A DNA stretch of 64,000 bases from Caprella mutica (Eukaryota; Arthropoda; Malacostraca; Amphipoda; Caprellidae). Position numbers and translations under genes: made by a program. The notes beneath the pieces are model-generated. The model did no database searches. It was given only the letters and a program-made list of their open reading frames with translations, and was not told where the DNA came from. Shown here piece after piece: positions 45,282-55,695 of this stretch (position 1 is its first letter; the number at the start of each line of letters is the position of its first letter). Location: the NCBI GenBank assembly GCA_947561585.1, contig CANNZV010001112.1, positions 1-64,000 of the forward strand, read 5' to 3'.

Positions 45282-45290
45282 TGGAAATAA
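45282..45290 (+). terminator. Possible polyadenylation signal of the 289-aa gene
   Basis: AAATAAAAATC about 355 bases after the stop codon, still inside the transposon. It is the clearest AATAAA downstream of the ORF. Position fits a 3' UTR; no direct evidence. Confidence 0.35.
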
Positions 45291-46020
45291 AAATCTATTA
45301 ATTTGCCTTTTTTCTGTCAGTTTTCCCAAAATTCGATATTCATGAGGAACCTGAAGGTATTGAGTTAGAAGTCTGAAATTTTCACTTGTTATATTTTGAG
45401 GCTAGACCAATCAAAAACAGATAGTCGGCAAACAAATAATAATTTTTTTCATCTTTAAAATAACGGTTATGATATTTGAAATATTCATATAAAATTACTG
45501 TTTTGCCTAAAATTCAATTGCGTTGAGGAACCTGAAGATAATAATTCAAAAGTCTAAGGTTTTAACATACTAGTTTTTGATGTTAACCCCGTGAAAAAAT
45601 ATTTGTAGAAAAACGATTTTCTGAAAAAAGTTTAAAAACCCCTTATATCACTCCACCCTATTATATAATGCTAAACAGGAAACAAATATACATGAGTCAT
45701 AGCTAGAACCAGGAAATGTTATCATTAGACAATTATGCTAAGCTGTTAATATTATTAAATACATTAGCTAAACACAACATATGCTAAATATAAACATTAA
45801 ACAATAACCAAGTGTAACAAATACAACATCTTCTCCCGCATAGATTTTATTTTTAGAGAGAGTTACTCTCTGACTCTCAGCAGCAGATTCAGAATCTCCC
45901 ACAGCAAAATTAATGGTATCATTGGATTTAATTAAAGATCTCCAATTTCTAAAATTCAATCAAAAATTACCGCAGAGAGTCTTAGAAAAATGTTCCATAT
46001 TCTGCAGACTGGGAACAGAG

Positions 46021-46811
46021 TTGTTTTATTGAGAAATATTCCTATTTATGTAATTTAGTTATACATTTGGTCGACATATGGTCTAAATGATATCGTATTT
46101 CACCATTTCGCTACTACACATATGAAAAATAGACAGAAATATTACAAGAGTATATGCTGAAATTAGTTTTCTTTATAAGATATCTCATAGAAAATACTTA
46201 GAGGAGAGACTAAAGTAATTTTAGTGCGTGATTTTGTATAATAATTTTATTGAGAAATAACCCTAGTTACGTAATTTAGATATATATTTGGTCCAAATGA
46301 TATCATATTTACTCATTTTATACTCATTTCTGCTCTGTCGTAATCGCTACCCAACGTCTGAACTAGACACCCTGATTCCGCATTATACCTACCTAGTATT
46401 AATTAATGAGTGTATATTTTTAGCACCTACGAATTTCTCTATATAATTATAGGTACCACAGTTTCTAATTAGGCAGGTAATATGATGCAATAGTTAACAA
46501 ATTTTATAGGTAGGTAGCTTTAATAGTTCCTCTAATTATCTAATATTTTATCTTGAAGCTGCTTCTTTTGAAATGAATTCAGAATTTCACAATAAAAGAT
46601 AATTGTTATTTAACTTCTATTCTAATTGGTATCATGAATAATTGAAATAAAAGTTAAATAATAATAATTACCTATATACAGATTTTTACTTGTTCGAAAA
46701 TATAGAACCGTGCGATAACACGGAATTTACCCCAAAATGGGATATGTTAAATTTCTGAACCAATTGCTTCTAGTGACCTCATCTAGATTATAATTTTGAT
46801 GTTTTTGATAG
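46021..46811. other. AT-rich flank without recognised gene
   Basis: Two related stretches (about 46025-46110 and 46245-46320) share TTTTATTGAGAAATA and GTAATTTAGNTATA-type sequence, a diverged direct repeat of about 220-bp period. Nothing coding was seen. Confidence 0.45.
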
Positions 46812-48423
46812 TTACCGTGAAATAATCACAGAAATTTGTCTCCGATTCCTATGTCTATGAATGGTAGCTACTTGTTTCTTATTTCTAGTCATGACTCGAA
46901 ATAAGTCATTGGTAGTGCTGTCATCTTGTATTTCTAATACGATGGTTTCCAAATAACTAGCATTGAAATATTCTATTACAATATTGCAAGCAGAATCATT
47001 TAGAGGCTGTATTTCTTCTGAGTCAATATTGTCTAAGTTTTTCCCAGAATACGTACATAGAAGCCGGCTCCAAACCACTTCTCTGCTCTAACTGTGATAT
47101 AACGTCCTGACTAAGTTGTTCTTACAATTATTGAAATGAAATTTCGGCTCTCTTTTTCCGTCAGGACTGTTGGGGGTGCAGTCATCACTGGATCAGTAGC
47201 ATTTATTGGAGGAGCAGTTAATTCTTCTTCATGATCCTCTGCTTCACCTTCAGATTCGATATTAATGTCTAGGTATTTGGTGTAATCTGGCTTGTCTGGA
47301 TTTAGAGGACAAAGGCCGGTTGCTTCAAAGCCACTTTTCAGTACACTCAGTGACATGCCATCCAGAACTTGTTTTAAAAGAGGAGCTACGCTGCCTACAT
47401 GTTCTCTGCGTACTGTTCTGTTCGGATTGTTTCTTTGGAATTCGTGAACTGCCTTTCTCCACCTTTTCTTCAAACTTTTAAAAGCTCCCACATCTGCAGG
47501 TTGCAATATGTGAGAATTGTTAGGCGGCAGAAGATATTAGATGACCTGGTTTTCTTCACATAGAGTTGACACTTGCAGAGTCAAATGGGTAGTGTGCCCA
47601 TCAACAAAAAGAATTACTGGCAGAATAATATTGTTGTCACGAAGCCATGGGACGAAAGCATTGGCCAAGTATTTGAAGAAACATTCACCCTTCATCAACC
47701 CAGATTCTGACATGCCTATAAAATATCCTTCTGGGACACTAAAGGCGATATCATTACGAAGTCTTACATAGGGATAAATGATACCAGGCAAGAAGATATC
47801 TCTCCCATTAATGTTGCCTACAAATGTTAATGTTGACTTCTCAGGCCCTGGTGCAATTTCGTAGCAGTTATTCCATGATTTGAAGCCAACTACTCTTCCA
47901 GTGTTTGGGCAGAGCTGGAGATTGCTCTCATCACAGTTGTACACTCAAGAGGGATCGTCAAGATATCTAGTGTATTGATTCTAGTCATTTCATTTGGAAG
48001 TTCTTGAAACCATTTCCTAATACTTTCTTCTGTCACTCCAACTCGAGCTTTTGAAACACGTTCAAGATTTCTAACTGATATTTATGGGTGTCTTTGTTTC
48101 AACGCTTTGAACCAATACCGTTCTGGTTTATCATCATGAAATGATGATATTTTGGACAGTATTGAATAAATCGTCAGTGTTGGGGGGTAGACCTCTGTGA
48201 CCGCAATGCATTATCCAGTTAATTATTTTCTTTTCTTTATCAGATGTTGATAAGGATCATGTCCCATTTTTCTCCCTAGAGGAGTTCTCATCTCTCCCTT
48301 TAACTTTGTCTAATAAAGTAGCCCTTGACACATTGTAAGATTTTGCAACTTCTCTAATAGTATCACCTCTTCTTTGGTCATTTGCTCTTCAGAATAATTC
48401 AGATTTTGTTTATTAGAAGGCAT
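46812..48423 (-). pseudogene. Jerky/pogo-type DDE transposase gene, broken
   Basis: Read on the minus strand from an ATG at 48423. It begins with a Psq-type helix-turn-helix (TIREVAKSYNVSRATLLDKVKG) in shifted frame, then KEKKIINWIMHCGHRGLP. Next come a CENPB-like segment with RNLERVSKARVGVTEESIRK and a stop, then VYNCDESNLQLCP, the first acidic catalytic position. GPEKSTLTFVGNINGRD, FKYLANAFVPWL and ILPVILFVDGHTTHLTL (second acidic position) follow. After a stop comes MQPADVGAFKSLKKRWRKAV (third acidic region) and a tail with ATGLCPLNPDKPDY. The order matches Jerky/Tigger transposases. At least four frame breaks make it inactive as read. Confidence 0.85.
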
Positions 48424-48454
48424 TTTCCTGATTAATATGTTCCCTGTAAAGATA

Positions 48455-48540
48455 TTTTATATTAATTTTTATCTCAAATTAAAATCTCTGTGGGAGAAGG
48501 AGTGGAGTCATATTCTGCAAACTGAGACTGGTATTACTGG
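48455..48540. mobile_element. A-type clan fragment
   Basis: AAATTAAAATCTCTGTGGGA and TCATATTCTGCAAACTGAGACTGG-like end: only the last 85 bases of an A-type element. Adjoins the transposase pseudogene. Confidence 0.5.
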
Positions 48541-48627
48541 ATATTATTACATATTAACAATATTTAGGTCAATTCTTTTAAATTCCGGATAAAAGATACT
48601 TGAATTCTTATGTGATATTTATTGCCA

Positions 48628-48845
48628 GATTGTATTTGATGGGTAAATTCTTCTGACATGTCGGAGGACTTATCAAATATCTAAAATAAATTTTCCTGCA
48701 ATGTCATGAGACTTTTAGCCATTTAGCCCATATATTACCAATTATTTTCTGAGGGGAAATTGAAAAAAATTTGGCCAAAATGAGAGGATATTTTACAGAT
48801 TTTTGGAAAAGTCAGAGGAGTTTAGTGCATAATGTACAGTCTGGA
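48628..48845. mobile_element. C-type clan element, decayed
   Basis: TTGTATTTGATGGGTAAATT, TTCTGACATGTCGGAGGA and a right end GTGCATAATGTACAGTCTGG resemble a reversed C-type element. The left terminus is degraded. Confidence 0.45.
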
Positions 48846-49700
48846 TTCTTTGGAAATAATGAATCCATATATTTCAATCAAAAACGAAACATTTAAAATC
48901 GGTAATGTCATCATCCTGAACTAATTTCCAACCGGTTGGACCAAAAGACGCATGACCAATATATAAGACGCCTGACCACACATGACCAATGCATGACAAA
49001 TATATACAGAATGGGGGTAAAAGAGTATGGTGCATGAAGCTGGGGGAGGCTTCGAAGATGTTGTGACTAAGTTTCAAAACTATTCAGCATATAAGTGAAA
49101 TATTTTGATCATTTATCCATCCTTCTGGTTATGCGGTAGCCCGGATGCATATTTGTTGTTGGTAGTGTCAATAGTTCCATTTACTGGTGCATTTACTCAC
49201 AGTGATAAAAATTACAAATGTTTGAATCTTAAAACTAATTAAATTGAAATTACATGAGGTTAGCTAAAGAGTTATTCATCAAGTTTAAGAGTGCTCAATG
49301 TACATTTCAACTACATACATTTGTTATTAGACTACAAAAGTATTTCATATTTTCCAAAGGACGTACAATATTTAAATTTACCATGCAATAATTTTAAATT
49401 CATCCCATCTGTATGATCACAATGTTTGTAACTGTTAACAGCTTCAATGAAAACAAACTACCTTCCAAAGTTACTCTTATAACATTTTCTATTGCTAGCT
49501 ACCAGGTAAAATAATAATGAGATATGTTCCATACTTATTCAACTTGTCATAAGTGCAACCCCGATTCTCAAATTATTCCAATACGATTTTGATTAATCGT
49601 CCCATCACTAGTAGCTAGCTATACCTTGCCTGGATATAAAAAAGCCAAGGGCAGTTTGTACTTTAATATTCCACAATAGAATTACGCATAGAGAAATAAA
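48846..49700. other. Interval without supported features
   Basis: AT-rich. No element ends or exon-like frames could be supported. The tandem CATGACCAATATATA/CATGACCAATGCATG motif at 48950-49000 is the only local repeat. Confidence 0.5.
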
Positions 49701-49759
49701 ATTCCATCATACCAAAAAATCATCGAGTCTACTATTAAGACTTGTTAGTCTTATGATTT

Positions 49760-51960
49760 TTAACTTTAATAATCTCAAGATAATCTTGTACTGTTCTGTT
49801 TACATATTCATCCACAGTGAAATTATAGAGTACAATGCTTCTGTGGGTATTACAGACAAAAATGTTATGGACAAATGTCATTGGCCCAATTATTGTAGAT
49901 GCAAGCACAGAAGAAGTCTTCGAGATGATGAAGGAAATTAAGCAAGGCTATGGTCAAATTACCAAAGTTGAGTGACGAGTGACTCAAGAGAAGAGATACC
50001 AATAGGACATCAGTAGACTTGAACTCTCTGAAAATTAGTTTAGAAGGAAACAAGATACCTGATGCAGTTACTATTGGCCATATTAAATGAACCCCATACA
50101 TGCTTTAACTGCCAGAGCATAGGTCATATGGCTGCTAGCTGTAGTCTACAGGTTATGTAGACTGTGGTAAAAACCATATAGAATCTGACTGCTCAGTAGC
50201 ACCTGAAAACTTTTAATGTGCAAATTGTAATGAGAACCATAAAGCCAATTCTATGGAATGTACTTATAAATTATAGCACTGCTAAAAAAGCTACAGAACA
50301 TTCCTTATTCTGCTGCAAGAAGCAGAGTCCTCAATGGAATGTACTTATAAGTTACAACAGAGTCCTTGTCAGGATAAGTATCAATAATCAAATTATTCAA
50401 GTAGGGAGCAGCAGAGTGGCTTTGCCAGCAGTTCTCAAAACTATCAATCTGCTACTCCTTCATATCGTGACAAATTGGTTGCAAATCCTTGTAGTATTGA
50501 TCAAATGAGCAATCCAATTAGAGCAACTAGATCTAGAACTAGAGATGCCCCAATACTCTCGGTATCGAATAAAGTATCTGATAGTAGGTATCGGTATTTT
50601 TAGGAGTATCTGGTAATTGATATCTGATCCCAATAAATAGTTAAAATGATACCAATACCAATTACTTTTTCTAGTTAGGTAGTTTTTAATTGAATATTAA
50701 TAGTATAAACCTATGTTCATCCAACTTATGATTGAAAGAAATCGTATATCAAGATAGGATTTAAATAATACTTTCGTACCTGAATTAGGTAGTCTATTTA
50801 TTTATTGTTTCATTATGATACCCACTTCGATAAGGTACACTGTGCTGCCTATCCAATAGGTACACTGTGCTACCTACTAAATATTATAATTAAAAAAGTA
50901 ACTGGTATCGGAATTTTGAAGTAACTATTATTGGTAGCTACTGGTATCGGTTACTAATATGGTATCGGTGCATCTCTAACTAGAACAAATATGGTATTTA
51001 TTGGAACACAGATTTCTACTAAAGATAATAGTCAAGATTATTCATGCCAATAATAATTCACAGATGATCTCAGAAAAGTTGAAGTTTTTATTAGTATGTT
51101 GGAAATTAAGATGTGATCATTCTGTTTTTTATATTTTGTAAGGAGAAAATTATTTGGAGAGCAGTGATATTCACAGATTCTAGGTCTTCTTTGCAGGCAA
51201 TTTTAAGTGGTTCTGATGGCTACCATGATATAACTAGAATATAGGATTCAAAGAATTTTACTTGAACTGAATTCCACAAATTCCATGTTCTTGCGCTGGG
51301 CCAAGGCTCACTGTCGGATCCTTGGAAATGAGGCGGTAGATGAATCTGCCAAGAAAGGGGTTTGATACAAGGTAGCACCTATTCCATCAATGGTTCAATT
51401 CAAAAATAGAAAACTTTTAACTATAATTCATTGCTCAAGAACTGTCCTTGCTGGTCTAAATAACTACATGGCTAGATTTGGAATGAGAGATTCAGGAAAT
51501 TGCAATGAATGCTCTGTACCTGATTCTATCCAACATTACCTCTTTTCCTTCCCGTTTAACGTAGATCAGAGAGAATACATGTATTGGCAATTAATGCAAA
51601 TTGGTATTAGAGACCCCTCTCTCAAGGTCATTCTTGGTGGTGATGATAATTATAGAAACAAGAGAGAAAAAATGCTTTAATTAACATTATGTTATATAAG
51701 AAGCATAGACCATTTGAATGTTAGCTACATGAATAACACCATTCATGTTCATATTCTTAATTTAAGTTCTTTAATATGGTCTTAAAATATGCAGGCGATT
51801 ATCAATACTGGGTACTTTTAATAAATGGAATCTTGACTGGTTGGTTTGGTTGACCCAAATTGAGTGGGTCAAGATTCCCCTATTCCTCAGTAGGACTTTA
51901 TTCTCTGTCTAAAGAGAGTATCTATTAATCTAAGTTGTTATAATAAATTTGTGTTAAGTA
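49760..51960 (+). pseudogene. Non-LTR retrotransposon (LINE) remnant
   Basis: The plus strand keeps an ORF1-like tail with three CCHC-type knuckles in broken frames (CFNCQSIGHMAASC near 50105, CVDCGKNHIESDC near 50160, CANCNENHKANSMEC near 50220). Much later there is an RNase H piece (VIFTDSRSSLQAILSGSDGY near 51165; FLRWAKAHCRILGNEAVDE near 51290). A C-terminal frame follows (51390-51680) with a Cys-His style end (CNECSVPDSIQHYLF). Endonuclease and reverse transcriptase are deleted. Jockey/I-like elements have this layout. About 50540-50990 holds a foreign ATCGGTAT-rich insertion. Confidence 0.7.
50540..50990. mobile_element. GGTATCGG-rich insertion in the LINE remnant
   Basis: GAGATGCCCCAATACTCTCG at the left and GGTATCGGTGCATCTCTAAC at the right are complementary at the GAGATGC/GCATCTC ends. 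The inside is full of TATCGGTA-like motifs. AGAACTAGAGATGC / GCATCTCTAACTAGAAC suggests flanking duplication CTAGAAC. Probably a MITE. Confidence 0.5.
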
Positions 51961-51964
51961 TTAA

Positions 51965-53678
51965 CCCTTTCATGCCTGAATTATGATCCAAGGCAGAATA
52001 GAATTAGTTTATGTTAAAAATATGTTATTTAGGGCTCATATAGTACAAAAAGTGCAATAGTTTAAAAAAATTTCTTGAATTGAATTTTTTAGAAAGTGTT
52101 GCCTATAGTCTACATCGGGCAGTTTTTAGAAAGTGTTGCCTATATTCTACATCCGGCAGAAATTGACTTATTTTACCTACTAATTTTGAACACTTTGTAT
52201 AGCTATCTGTAAACTATTAGTCATTTTAGTACTGTTCATAATATGATTTTTTATAAGTTAGATATATATTTACATTGCATTTTTGCACTATATTTAAGTG
52301 AAACCTTGTACACATAGATTACTCCTTTATTTAGTTTTGGAAAGGAATAACAAACTAGCAATATTGCGAAATGAGCAGAATAAAGTGGGTGAAAGAGTTT
52401 TTTGCTGTTTTGTATCAGTTTGTTTGATGTACTATGACTTCAGTCAGAGTATCTCAAGCATAACATCAAAATATTTATTTGCCACTCTTCATTGTTGGTG
52501 TTGTTGTTTTCAACCCACCCCCACCTTGGAGGTAGGGGGAGGGGGGTCAATTGAGTGCATCCATGATATATCCACCTGATGTGCATGAGGGGTTGCTGTG
52601 GGCCTGGATGAACACTACTTCCCTCATGAAGGCAATTACTTCTTGTGGGCGGCTTCATAGGTGCTTCAGTGAAATATTGTACGAGGTCCTGTGTTGGATA
52701 TTGTGTGAGGATGGGGGAGATTGTCCCTGAATCTGCAGAACTATACGTTCTCACACAGATCTGAGTCCTCCCACCCAATCCAATGCGTGAATGAAGGGAG
52801 AGGAGGGTACGTGATGTTGAATAATAGTTTTGAATAGGATTTCTTCTTCAAAATTATCATATAAATCTTCATCATCACCAACATTAGATGATTCACCAGT
52901 GGAACTGGAACGCAGTACGATCTTTACAGCTTCTTATATTATTAGAAAATTGCGAGTCTGATAGTGTACTAATTGCCTATTATATTGTATTCAGTTAAGT
53001 GTGAGTGTTCTGCAGTATTATGTCTACTTTATTCCAGTTGCTCAAATGACATGGTGAAACTTCAATATAAAACATTATCATTTATGGCAAATGTAACACA
53101 ATCTTACAACTATCTCGAATAACAATACGTGTTGTTATATTTATTAATATAAATCTATCCAACAGTTTGGTTTATAACATTATTCAAATAGCATAGACAT
53201 TATTTGATAAATATACAAACAAATGCTAGTCCACAGTCAAATATAACATGGTCAGATTCAGGTGACTTTCTGCCGGATGTAGAACATAGTCTACACGTTT
53301 TTAGGCTCTTCCCATTTCATATAGCTAGTTCATGCATATTAAACTTATATTTTTTTACATAACATCTTTCTAATACTCTATGAGTACATAATACTTATGA
53401 TTTAATCCGATTTAAAAAATTAGAAATTATAAAATTTGAGAAACAAATAAGCAAATAATGAAATCACGCTCATCACAGATGGAGAGCATTTTTTCACATT
53501 TTCCCTCTGTCGCTACTGAGAGGGTACTAACAAAAACTAAAAAACTAGACTGCTGCGTTGCAGCTAGCAACTAGCTCTATCCAACTGATCATCAAAAATA
53601 TTTAAAATGCAATTATGAATATCTTAAAAGTCGCTCTGAAATTATTGTAGACTATAGTCTACATCCGTCCTTACAGGG
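51965..53678. mobile_element. PiggyBac-like element, TTAA-flanked, degenerate
   Basis: Left end CCCTTTCATGCCTGA and right end TCCGTCCTTACAGGG, each flanked by TTAA (51961-51964, 53679-53682). CCCT ends with TTAA duplication are typical of piggyBac elements. Subterminal GTCTACATCCGGCAG motifs occur at both ends. On the minus strand near 52915-52840 an acidic stretch (VGDDEDLYDNFEEEILF) resembles the N-terminus of a piggyBac transposase; the rest is lost. Inserted in the tail of the LINE remnant. Confidence 0.75.
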
Positions 53679-53682
53679 TTAA

Positions 53683-54523
53683 CTCTAGTTTGACTTAAAT
53701 TTGAATTTCTCAGTAGGATCTGTTAGATCCTCTCTTAGAGGGTTGCAATAACAAATCTGAAGCGAATCCCAATTTGCCAGGACCCTATAATTTATTATGT
53801 GTCTCTGATATCTATTTAGATATAGGTATATAATAAATCTCTCTAGTAGCTATCCCAGTAGAAATGGTTATTTGTATGTCTATTTTGAAATGAAATGTTA
53901 AGAATACCTTCTTGTTTTAATAGACTTATACTATTAAGAAACTAATACTCTTCAGTAATACTTTAAGTTTTACTTGTCAGGAATATAGTGTTAAGAATAA
54001 TTTATGTCCATAGATTAAAAAAAAACTGATATTTCTATTGCTATATGTAGAAACTAATAAGCAGTCATATTTCTGTAGTAATTCATCCACTTTTTATTTA
54101 TTCCTTTAATCATAATATCATTCGTGACTGTTAATCTGAGAAAATCCAGGTGATAAAGTATACCTACTTTTGAATGCTGCTTTCTCCCAAAATTAAAAAA
54201 AAATTGAATTAGCCTGGTTAGAAATAGACAAATATTGTGTACTGCACAGTAAGTTTGCAGATATCTGAGTTTTAGCTGTTATTGCTATTTGTAAATGTTT
54301 ATGTTTTGATGTAGCTACCTATGTTTTGTTTCAATTGTGTTTGCTTCAAGTTTTAACATTGGACTTGATCATACTTTTGTAAATAAAGAGGGATTTCATT
54401 ATGATTTTATTGTAAAGAAACCACAGCTTCTACAAAAGCTTTTCTGGAAATTCCAACTTGAACTTACTGATAGTCTGATACTGAAAATTTGAAATAAATT
54501 AAACAAGAACATTTCTATGACAA
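53683..54523. other. LINE tail and flank, no gene
   Basis: GAATTTCTCAGTAGGATCTG and nearby lines resemble 51880-51905 (CCTCAGTAGGACTTTA), so part may continue the LINE 3' region. Otherwise featureless. Confidence 0.4.
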
Positions 54524-54768
54524 CCAGTCTGCATAGCATGCACAATCAGTCTCCAGATATTTAAATTTTGGATCAAATTCCCTCCAAAAATCTTCTATTT
54601 TTTTCTCCGAAATGGCAAAAACAATTTTCTAAATTCTCTCCATTCTCCAAAAATAACTTAATTACATACATAGGAATTGGTTAGAAAATAGTCACCGAAT
54701 AATTCAGGAGACCAATTTCAAGGTCACAACAGTCGCTGGGTAAACTTCATCCATTTTTTACTGACTGG
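54524..54768. mobile_element. B-type clan element (245 bp)
   Basis: CCAGTCTGCATAGCATGC to TTTTTTACTGACTGG, flanked by TATGACAA (54516-54523) and TATGACAC (54769-54776). Same length and body as 38403-38647. It shows the clan outside the main stack. Confidence 0.85.
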
Positions 54769-54783
54769 TATGACACTTCATTT

Positions 54784-54982
54784 CTTAGTCTGTATTTGGT
54801 GCACAAAATCCCACTGACTTTCTAAAAAAGCTGTAAAAATCCACCAACAATTTTTAAAAATTTGGCGATCTGCCAACATTTTCCCAATTTATCCACTGAA
54901 AATTTATAGTAACATTGGAATGGCTAAAAATCCACCAACTTTTTCAGAATATTATTTTCCTTCTTAGAGGGGAAAATTCCAT
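54784..54982. mobile_element. C-type clan element, right-truncated
   Basis: CTTAGTCTGTATTTGGTGCA and the C-type body up to AAAATTCCATCAAC, then lost into AT-rich sequence. The usual ATGTCGGTGG dyad and right terminus are absent. Confidence 0.65.
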
Positions 54983-55500
54983 CAACTATATTAACTAGTA
55001 ATATAGTTAGTCATACCTAATAACTATACAATCAATATATAGCTAATATATTAATATATATTAGCTATATAGCTATTAATGAAATTCCTACTGAACTTCA
55101 GCATTACCTACGCCATATTATTTAAACACTTCATCAATTGTTAAAAACTTAAAAATATGTTAGTTTAGTGTTGTAGTTTCAATCAAAAGTTTGAACATGT
55201 TATATATTGTTTGCCAAACACTAGAATTAAAATCCTTGTTATTTTATATTAATGTTATTATTTAGAATTCTTCTAACATAACTACAGGTAAAGTTCCTAC
55301 AATGGCTACTTTTTACTAGAGCCACAACTTGTTCAACGGCTACATTAAATTATTATATTTAACATATATTTATTAGTCTGCTAAGTACCTGGTTATACAT
55401 TGAATGAATTAATGAAAAACTTTATTGAAATAGAAAATACTATAGTTATAAGCAACGATATGTAGCAAACGATGCCCAACCCAATCTAAATAGAATATCT
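54983..55500. other. AT-rich palindromic stretch and featureless DNA
   Basis: 55040-55078 contains TAGCTAATATATTAATATAT / ATTAGCTA self-complementary sequence. No gene supported in the rest. Confidence 0.5.
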
Positions 55501-55527
55501 ATTATATAGTTACAAAAATAAGAATAC

Positions 55528-55695
55528 CTGTAGTGTCCTGTACATCAATATTTCAATCATTGTACACAACAATATGCCATACAAATTAGTTATTTCAACA
55601 GCCCTATTAACCCATTTAACAGTTATTTGGCATTGGCAGGTATCTTCAAACAGGGTGAATATGATAGTACTGAAGATATCGCTAAGAGACACTAC
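55528..55695 (-). CDS. Possible internal exon, unknown protein
   Basis: On the minus strand, acceptor TTATTGTTTTCTCAG and donor CTACAGGTATTC bound a 168-bp frame of exactly 56 codons in phase 0. The peptide includes SLSDIFSTIIFTLFEDTC and NLYGILLCTMIEILMY, hydrophobic and helix-like. The plus strand also has an open frame here, so the strand is uncertain. No neighbouring minus-strand exon was found. No family recognised. Confidence 0.22.

Larger units (their letters stand above)
43512..45665. mobile_element. 2.15 kb inverted-repeat DNA transposon of unclear family
   Basis: The left end TATAATAGGGTGGAGCGA and right end TCACTCCACCCTATTATA form inverted termini. The arms stay loosely complementary for about 300 bp. 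GAGGTTCCTCA occurs at about 43632 and 43807; the complement TGAGGAACCTGAAG occurs at about 45342 and 45523, so the subterminal motifs are mirrored with similar spacing. The target duplication is TA at least, but the TATATA context leaves its length ambiguous. Contains one intact gene (44058-44927). AGGGTGGAGCGAAAAA termini do not match a family I can name with confidence. Confidence 0.75.
37703..45828 (-). mobile_element. Copia-type LTR retrotransposon, degenerate, with nested insertions
   Basis: LTRs begin TG and end CA; a 5-bp target duplication TCTTC flanks the element (37698-37702, 45829-45833). In element orientation the order is 5' LTR, primer-binding site, gag with zinc knuckle, protease, integrase, reverse transcriptase, RNase H, polypurine tract, 3' LTR. 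Integrase before reverse transcriptase places it in the Copia (Ty1) superfamily. The coding region has stops and frameshifts and is not functional as read. Both LTRs carry later insertions of other elements. Confidence 0.92.
43386..45828 (-). repeat. Copia 5' LTR, split by the 2.15 kb transposon
   Basis: LTR pieces 43386-43511 and 45666-45828, with TG at one end and CA at the other. The intervening sequence is the element at 43512-45665. Comparison with the 3' LTR shows the target was CACTTATATAATGC-like. Confidence 0.85.
37679..46012. mobile_element. A-type clan element, split by the Copia insertion
   Basis: The left piece CCAGTCTGCAAAATATGTC (37679-37702) and right piece (45829-46012, ending ATTCTGCAGACTGG) are one A-type element. 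Flanking octamers are GAACGGAG (37671-37678) and GAACAGAG (46013-46020). Copia sits within its TCTTCTCCCGCA motif. This fixes relative age: the A-type copy predates the Copia copy. Confidence 0.85.

Noticed and set aside
47541..47771. Plus-strand ORF opposite the Jerky-like gene
   Set aside because: Antisense shadow of the DDE domain on the minus strand.
46021..48540. Jerky-like gene as the autonomous partner of the CCAGTCTG clan
   Set aside because: Jerky/pogo enzymes duplicate TA, whereas the clan duplicates 8 bp; adjacency to an A-type fragment is likely chance in this dense stack.
52440..52778. 112-codon minus-strand ORF in the piggyBac-like element
   Set aside because: No recognised motif, and part of it crosses a pyrimidine-rich stretch; likely chance or a non-coding part of the element.
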